64,000 nucleotides of DNA from Gigaspora margarita (lineage: Eukaryota > Glomeromycota > Glomeromycetes > Diversisporales > Gigasporaceae). Location: NCBI GenBank assembly GCA_009809945.1, contig WTPW01000650.1, positions 28,701 through 92,700 of the forward strand. The letters run 5' to 3'. Numbering within the stretch: position 1 is the first letter of the stretch; every line of letters begins with the position of its first letter. The notes beneath the pieces were generated by a model that was not told where the DNA came from, searched no databases, and worked only from the letters and a program-made list of their open reading frames with translations. Below, piece by piece: positions 57,011-64,000 of this stretch. Both the position numbers and the translations under genes were made by a program.

Positions 57011-57346
57011 GCAGGTTTACCCTAGAAGAATTTTGATATTAAGTAATTTATCATATTTTGATAAAATGTTTAATGAATTTCTTCAGGGACTAAGTTTGTT
57101 AAAGTAAAACTTAGATACTCACTTTCAGATCTTTTCTTTACAATAGAATAAGCAAATATAGCTTATTTAAATAAAATCAATTACCTTTTATGTTACTATG
57201 AAAATGTAAAGTTATTAAAAAGAAATAACAAGTTTCTTGATCGAAATAGTTTAATAGTATAACAATAATTATAAAAATCTCTAATATAGTTAGCTTTGTA
57301 TACTCAATAAATTAACATTCAAAAAAACTTGCTATTTAATATGAAT

Positions 57347-58169
57347 TAGAGGTTGGAACCAGTTTTATTTTTACAATTCAGATTTAACTTTTTAACTTCA
57401 ACTAACCAGTTTTAATCCAAATTTAAATAAAATTGGATAATTTAGGTTTGCAATTTTAATAAACTCGTAAAACTGAATCAACTCGAATTTAAAAAAAACT
57501 GGTTTTTGCAATTGTAATAAACTATAGTTAGAATGTCCAAATGTCTGTGCTTAGGGTAGTTTGATATATCATAAATCAGAATAGATTGGTTGTACAACTA
57601 AAATTCAGCAGATCTGGAACGGAAGAGATCAGAATTGATAAATTTTGCTAATAATCCAATAATCTATACACTAAATAAAATATATGCTAATTTTGCTATA
57701 ATAAAGTTAGTTATTATTATTAATAAATATCAGTTTAAACTTTGGCCAAAATCGAATTCATGTATCTAAATAAATCACAATAAATGCATTTTAAATCTTA
57801 AGGCAATCTGTTGATAGTGATAAAAAATAGTTTATGTATTTTCATTCTATTATATAATATTACATACCTTAAAGTAACATGAATACCACAGTATTAGTAT
57901 ACTACATCATCAAATTAATGCAAGGTTTGCGAACTCACAATTCTAGATGTCAGTAAACCATATACTATGCATGGCTATATTCCTGGTACTGTATTCAAAT
58001 TTTCTGTTTTATTAAATTCGATAAATCTGGTTTTATCAAATTCGATTTTTCAGTTTATTCAGTTTTATTAAATTCAATAAATCTGGTTTTATTAAATCTG
58101 AATATAAAATATTCGAATCAGGTTGAACTAGTTTTAAATTCAGGTGCAACAGTTCGGTTCCAATCTCTA
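57347..58169. mobile_element. hAT-like element (823 bp) with AAATTCGATAAATCTGG repeats
   Basis: Ends TAGAGGTTGGAACC and GGTTCCAATCTCTA. Exact 8-bp TSD ATATGAAT at 57339-57346 and 58170-58177. Subterminal arrays of TTTTATTAAATTC(G/A)ATAAATCTGG (58010-58110) and ACCAGTTTTA/AAACTGAATC (57360-57510). No transposase; minus-strand frames 58036-58372 read through the array. Confidence 0.9.
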
Positions 58170-58560
58170 ATATGAATAAATACATACATATATATGCAAA
58201 ATAAAATGCCAAAAAATCTAAACTTACTTTTTTTAGTAGTTTTAAATATAAGGTATATAGCTTTTGTATCACTATGCAGCTTTATTCCAGACAATATTAA
58301 ATAATCATTATGTGAATTTGGATTTGGGATAGGATTTGGAATTTGTTTATTTTTGCCATATAGGATTTTCAAGTATGGTCGGACAATCCCATTTGTTTGG
58401 GTTTGTCTATAGACAAATCCAAAATCTCATAAGTTTTGCTGGCAAGAGTACTAACAGATATTTACATAATATTTTTTTATTAAGAGGATACCCCCTTTCC
58501 CTTATATAAAATGATTCTGATTGGTCGATTTTAAAAAAATTTTATCAAAATTTTACTAAC

Positions 58561-59626
58561 AGTCAGGGAATATGTCACACCTGTTTATATATAAGTGCTA
58601 ATATATAATAAAACTTATAGTAAAAACATATAAATTTACTATAAACTTTAAGTTCAAGATCCTTTTCAACCTATATATTAACTTATTTTTAAATTTTAGG
58701 GTTAAATATATTGAGAATAGTAGAATAAAAACACTTAAGACAACTTCTTAAAATTTTGCAAAAATTAACAATTTGCCAGTAAAATTTCATAAAAAAAAAT
58801 ATATGCTAATTTTGAAAATACAATTATATGCAAAATTTTATGCTAAACAACTTTATTTAGATGATAAAATAGGTTACCTTGTGAGAAAAATGGGTTAGCT
58901 ATATGCTAAAGTTAAAAATTTTTGGTTTGTAATATAAAACCCTTTTTTTTTGTTAAGATAATCTACATTGGGCGCTTAAGCAAAGTTGTTCAGCATGCAA
59001 TTTTACTATATATTTAAAATTGAAACAGCTTTTTCGGACCTTTTTCTAAGTGAAAAATGGGTTTAAAGTTAGAAAAAAATTTTTTTTTAAAAAAATTTTT
59101 TCTAACTTTAAACCCATTTTTCACTTAGTAAAAGGTCCAAGAAAGCTGTTTCAACTCAAGTATATAGTAAAATTGCATGCTGAACAACTTTGCTTAAGCG
59201 CCCAAAGTAGGTTATCTTAACAAAAAAAAGAGTTTTATATTACAAACCAAAAATTTTTAACTTTAGCATATAGCTAACCCATTTTTCTCACAAGGTAACC
59301 TATTTTGGTCGTCTAAATAAAGTTGTTTTGGTCATCTAAATAAAGTTGTTTAGCATAAAATTTTGCATATAATTGTATTTTCAAAATTAGCATATATTTT
59401 TTTTTTATAAAATTTTACTGGCAAAATCGTTAATTTTTGCAAAATTTTAAGAAGTTGTCTTAAGTGTTTTTATTCTACTATTCTCAATATATTTAACCCT
59501 AAAATTTAAAAATAAGTTAATATGTAGGTTGAAAAGGATCTTGAGCTTAAAGTTTATAGTAAATTTATATATTTTTATTATAAGTTTTATTATAATTTAT
59601 CACACGATATGACATCTTTCCTGACT
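58561..59626. mobile_element. Long palindrome element (1,066 bp)
   Basis: The two arms of about 500 bp pair almost throughout: AGTCAGGGAATATGTCA at 58561 against the complement of ...GACATCTTTCCTGACT at 59626, then 'aataaaacttata', 'aaggatc', 'ttaagacaacttcttaaaat', 'gttaccttgtgagaaaaatg' and 'ttcagcatgcaatttta' to an A/T apex near 59093. The right arm has a 24-bp tandem duplication (about 59306-59353) absent on the left. ACTAA flanks both ends. Worn arm relics lie at 23740-24480. It encodes no protein. Confidence 0.88.
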
Positions 59627-59639
59627 ACTAATAGATTAT

Positions 59640-61090
59640 AATTTTGGGCTCTAAATAAACTTGTTTAAAATATAATAATATATTAAAATAATGTATTTTT
59701 GTATGCTAAAAAAGTTTATTTAGTGCCCAAAGTCATATTTCATTAGTAAAATTTGCATAATACAGAATTATTTATATTTTTATTCATAAAAATATAAAAA
59801 TTCTGCATTAGGCCACGCAAACTAATAAAATTGGTTCTCATAACCCGGCCGGGTCACTTTTTTTGAAAAGTTAAAAATTTTTGTTATAGTAAAATTTTTT
59901 TTAAAAAAAAATTTTATAAAAATTTTTATATTAAAAAAATTTTTAAATATAACATTTTTTCTGGCCGGCCGGGTCCTATTTGCTTGTCCCATGTTATGAG
60001 AACCAACTAATTTAATTTGCGTGGCCTTATATAAAATTTTACTAATATATAATAAATTTAAGCTCTAAGTAAGTTTGTTCAACACTAAAAAATACATTAT
60101 TTTGGTATATATTCTTTTAATTTTTTTAATTTTTAAATAAAGATGAGCAAAAATATATCTTTGATAAAAATTTACTAATTTTACTCATCTTTATTTCAAA
60201 AATTAAAAAAGTTATATAGCAAAATAATGTAGAATTTGTGCTGAACAAATTTAATTAGGGCTCTAAGTTATATTCATTAGTAAAATTTTGTATAATATTG
60301 AATTTTATATATTTTTATTAATAAAAATATAGAAAATTCTGTATCATGCAAAATTTTACTAATTAATTATAACTTTAAGCCATAAATAAACTTGTTTAGC
60401 ACTAAAAACTATATTTTGACAGCATATAATTATTTAATTTTTTTTAATATTTGAAATAAAGATGAGTAAAAATAGTAAATTTTTATCAAAATGTAATATT
60501 GCTTATCTTTATTTGAAAATTTATTAAAATCAAACAAATATATACCAATATAATGTATCTTTTTGTGCTGAATAAGTTTACTTAGAGCTTAAAGTTATAA
60601 TTCATTAGTACAATTTTGCATATTTTTGAATTTTCTATATTTTTATTAATAAAAATATAGAAAATTCTATATAATATAAAATTGTACTAATTAATTATAA
60701 CTTTGAGCACTAAGTAAACATGTTCAGTATCAAAAAATACACTATATCAGCATATATTTTTTGATTTTTTTTAAATTTTCAAATAAAAGTGAACAATATT
60801 ATATTTTGATAAAAATTTATTAATTTTACTTATTTTTATTTCAAAAATTAAAAAAAAATTAAATAATTATATGCTATCAGAATATAGTTTTTAGTGCCAA
60901 ACAAGTTTACTTAGAGTCCAAAGTTATAATTAATTAGTAAAATTTTGCATGATACAGAATTTTCTATATTTTTATTAATAAATATAGAAAATTCAGTATT
61001 ATGCAAAATATAACTAATAAATTATAACTTTGACCCCTAAGTAAACTTGTTCAGCACTCAAAAATACACCATTTTAGTATATATTTGTAT
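59640..61090. repeat. Tandem array of about 320-bp palindromic units
   Basis: Two hairpin motifs alternate. One is 'cagaattttctatatttttatt', repeated near 59765, 60300, 60633 and 60953. The other is 'aaagatgagtaaaa', with its complement 50 bp on, near 60145, 60460 and 60785. Both recur every 315-325 bp, linked by 'aagtaaacttgttcagcac' and complement. About four units; one is split by the PIF-like MITE at 59811-60026. No genes. Confidence 0.8.
59811..60026. mobile_element. PIF/Harbinger-like MITE (216 bp)
   Basis: TIRs GGCCACGCAAACTAATAAAA and complement ...TTTAATTTGCGTGGCC, TSD TTA (59808-59810, 60027-60029). CCCGGCCGGG palindromes stand out near both ends. Related to 2498-2723. Confidence 0.85.
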
Positions 61091-61147
61091 TTTATATAAA
61101 TTTAATTAATCCTCAAAATTTTAATCTATTAGCAATATATTATATTA

Positions 61148-61298
61148 GGGCCATGTCATTAATCATCTGATTATTTTTTATCAGAGGTCTACTCCCTTCC
61201 CTCTTCTTTAATATATATATAATCAGGTTCTTATATGTAATTTCAACTTTTTTTACCCCTCCCCCCCTAAAAAATTAACTAATTTTTGTCACTCCCCT
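61148..61298 (-). mobile_element. Family G MITE (151 bp)
   Basis: Begins GGGCCATGTCATTAATCAT, ends ...TTTTTGTCACTCCCC, TA at 61146-61147 and 61299-61300. C-rich runs inside. Confidence 0.78.
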
Positions 61299-61469
61299 TA
61301 TAACATAAGATTTTGGCCTACCCTCACCCTTTCTAACAATATTATATAATATCTCTTAGTGCTCTTATATAATATGCTATTTTATATATATTTTACACTT
61401 TATTAAGTAAAAAACTTTAATTTTTTAAAAAAAAATTTCAAGTTGTATATTAACTCTTTTCGATGATCT

Positions 61470-62420
61470 CTCATACCAAAATTTTCAAAATGTCTGCCCT
61501 ATGAAAACTGTTTATTTAAAACATAAAATAGGAAATTGGCTCTACTAAAAGCATACTAGAACAAGAGGCTCTTTATTGGAGAACTAAAATATCACAGAAA
61601 ACAGAAACCTGGGACATCATTAGACGAACTTAATAAAAAGTACTCCTAATTATGACTTTGGTACTATCAAACAAAGAAGTAGTGGGCACCAACCTAGAGT
61701 TTAGTTTTGAGATGTGTTATTATGTTCAGCTTAACTTCTACCAACTCCTTTATATTTGGTACTCTTTCAGGCTTATTTTGTTACTTCTTGGAATTTATCG
61801 AAAGTTTGCCAAAAAGTAGGAAATTTAGCTTATCCCTTCAAAAGATCGGCTATGTTTACTCTTTCCAAATTGGGATATGTCTACCAAATTTGATCAAGTT
61901 ATGAGGGCATTTTGGATTCATCTAAAACAAACAATAAATAGCAAGTGGACATGTAGAAACTGAACTGAAATAAAATTTTTTCTAATGCATCCTGATACTA
62001 GTAGAGTTTTCATTTTAGTTTATTATCTTTCTATCGCTTCTTCTCTATATGTAAATATATTACTTTGATAAAGCTAAATACTTTACGCAATCTATATAAT
62101 TTTTAAACTAGTTTTATAAACGATATCAATTTTATTTTCTTTTTCTTTTGTTTTTTTGTCTATTCTCATTTTATATTTAATTATTTTTGGATTTTGTATA
62201 GGTTTTGTAGTATTACCCTCTTTTATATTTTCTTTTTTTTTAAAATATTTGTTGTTTGTTTAGGCTTGGATTTAATATTCCATGTCCTAGAGGCTAGATA
62301 AGAAGAATAAAAGAAGTTGATAATGTTAACAAGCTATTTTGGAATGTTAAGGAAAGAAAGAAGATAGGAAGATATTTTTAGCTTGTTGTAGAAAAGGAAA
62401 GATCTTTTTATTCTGACTTT
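61470..62420. repeat. Family R repeat, longest uninterrupted copy
   Basis: 'cttcaaaagatcggctatg', 'ctctttccaaattggga', 'ttttggattcatctaaaac' and T-rich blocks in the order of 7560-8560 and 36690-37840; also 'gaaacctgggacatcattag'. The open frame 61707-61904 has no homology I can name and is broken in the other copies. Confidence 0.5.
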
Positions 62421-62469
62421 AAGTAGCTAGACAAGCTATCTATTTCTATACCAATTTGGTGTCAGAGTA

Positions 62470-62910
62470 GAGATTATACCCAAGCAGGTATTACTTGAGT
62501 TACTCATGATTAACTGGTTAACCAGGTAATGACTAAAGTTACCTGAGTAGATTCACTTAAATAATACCCGAATAGATTCACCCAAGTAAAAAGATCTAAA
62601 TAATGCCTGGGTAATCAAATATTAATAATGAATTGTAACTAATAGATGTCATCAAACACAAGGCTTTTATATACCATAACTTAAAATACTTGTTATATAT
62701 CGCTAAACAGATTATATAATAGAACAAATATAACATTTGATCAGCTACAATAATTCATGTAACCAATCACATGGTAGCTTACTCAGGTAAACGAGTAAGA
62801 TTTTATACCTGGTATATCCATTGATTATCTGAGTAATCTGTAGGTTTATTCGCTGGTTAACCAAGTAATATTTTTTGGCCAAGTACAATTACTATATCAG
62901 AGTAGTATAG
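62470..62910. repeat. hAT-like element with GGTTACCTGAGTA/TACCCAGGTA words
   Basis: 'taactggttaaccaggtaat', 'acccgaatagattcacccaa' and 'cgctggttaaccaagtaata' are related to the subterminal words of 32668-33576. Ends and TSD are not resolved. Confidence 0.5.
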
Positions 62911-63059
62911 CAGGTCGCATTTAGGTATCCAGGTACTTAGGTACCAACTAAAATAGCCAGATGATACTAAACTTATGTTATTAGATAGTGCTATATAAAT
63001 ACATTAGTAAATATAGTACAAGTAGTTTAATTGTCCAGAATGTAGTAGAGAACGATCTA

Positions 63060-63660
63060 TAGTGCAATAATAGTAGAGATCTTACTCATTCAAAAAATAA
63101 GGTTTCAAATATTCATTTGATCAATCTTTTTAATATTCGAATATTCATTCAAAAATTTTGAAAATATTTAATAAATATTCACTAAATATTCATTGAATAT
63201 TAAATAAATAGTACTAAATATCAAAAAATCTAATATTTATATAAAATATAAAGCAGAATAACTCAAAAACAAATAATTTTAACAAAAATCTCATTAAAAG
63301 ATTTGTTGTCTTAATCCAAAGCTACAATTTTGTTGAAGTAGATATTTATTTAATTTATAATTATAAAAGTTATAAAATTTTAAAGTTTCTATATATTTAA
63401 AAAATTTAGTATTTAATATATAAAAAAATAAGTTATATATATTTTTTTAACTAATTAGAATTTATTATACAAAAATTAGCCAATCATATTTGATTATTAA
63501 TATCAAAATTTGCTACTTTTAATATATATATATTCAATAAATATTCAATGAATATATTTAGTAAAAATTTTAAATATTCAAATATTCATTTGGTGAAAAT
63601 TTTATATATTCAAATATTCAAACATTCAGTGAATATTTGAATATAACATTCATCAAATCA
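63060..63660. repeat. AATATTCA-rich inverted-ended element
   Basis: Dense AATATTCA, TTCATTTGA and ATTCAATGAATATT words at 63105-63220 and again at 63525-63650, flanking an AT-rich middle. The layout mirrors the other subterminal-repeat elements here; ends not resolved. Confidence 0.5.
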
Positions 63661-63689
63661 GATTTCTACAACTGGGGTAAAATCACCAC

Positions 63690-63930
63690 CAAAAAAAATT
63701 TTACAGCCAATCAAATTTCAAGATCAGGTGTAATGTAGTATGATCAGAAAAATTCAAACAAATGTTCGCTTTGTCAAAAATCGTCTATAACTCAAAATCT
63801 AGTCTATGAAAGGATCTTTTGCACATTAGTAAAAAAATTTTCTTGCAAATTTTGATATATATAGTACTTTTTAACTCTAGTCTAATAGCAATACCCTAAC
63901 CCCAAACAAACAAAACAAAATTTATTTTGA
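63690..63930 (+). repeat. Family A copy
   Basis: 'gatcaggtgtaatgta', 'aaatctagtctatgaaagg', 'cttgcaaattttgatat' and 'aataccctaaccccaaac' in family order. Confidence 0.55.
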
Positions 63931-64000
63931 AGTAGATTTAAAATTTTTTTAGGTGGCGATTCTACCCTTGTGAACCTCTATCCCTAAAATCAAGTAAATT

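Noticed and set aside
59640..61090. CRISPR array
   Set aside because: The repeats are about 320-bp palindromic units without short direct repeats and unique spacers; the genome is eukaryotic.

Overview
The window looks like nuclear DNA from a fungus with a very AT-rich, transposon-laden genome. All three confident protein genes carry short GT-AG introns (68-176 nt). One is a yeast-type mitochondrial succinate/fumarate carrier. The gene islands sit in tens of kilobases of short non-autonomous mobile elements. An early-diverging lineage such as Glomeromycotina (arbuscular mycorrhizal fungi) would fit the base composition and repeat load, but that placement is inference: no rRNA or other diagnostic marker is present.

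There are two gene islands. Island 1 (about 12.5-16.6 kb) holds a possible small unknown gene (12622/12819-13007, +), the ESCRT-I subunit VPS23/TSG101 (14095-16099, +, seven exons) and a tRNA-Leu(CAG) (16481-16564, +). Island 2 (about 44.0-50.6 kb) holds the succinate/fumarate carrier SFC1 (44751-45977, +, four exons), a weakly supported minus-strand set of exons (46741-47297), a decayed coding-looking stretch (47.4-48.2 kb), and a UBE2E-type ubiquitin-conjugating enzyme (48734-49763, -, five exons). These are housekeeping genes: VPS23 sorts ubiquitinated cargo, the E2 makes ubiquitin conjugates, and SFC1 links cytosolic C4-acid metabolism to mitochondria. Nothing suggests a co-regulated cluster.

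The rest is a layered record of insertions, read from terminal inverted repeats (TIRs), target-site duplications (TSDs) and pairs of filled and empty sites. (i) hAT-like miniature elements have ends of the form YARNG and 8-bp TSDs, and most have their own subterminal repeat word. (ii) TA-flanked Tc1/mariner or pogo-like MITEs fall in several families. (iii) TTA-flanked PIF/Harbinger-like MITEs. (iv) tRNA-headed SINEs of about 0.55-1 kb have A and B boxes, an A-rich tail and 13-16-bp TSDs. (v) Long foldback or palindromic elements include one of about 1.07 kb and a tandem array of about 320-bp palindromic units. (vi) An AT-rich family carries CTAACCCTAA-like tracts. Many are nested two or three deep. 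No autonomous transposase, integrase or reverse transcriptase ORF was seen, so these elements must have been mobilised from elsewhere in the genome.

Assembly blemishes: a 922-base N gap (31081-32002), scattered single Ns, and a 490-bp exact direct duplication separated by one N (636-1125 and 1127-1616) that is probably an uncollapsed contig overlap. Splice models and element boundaries were read by eye; no alignment or database search was run.
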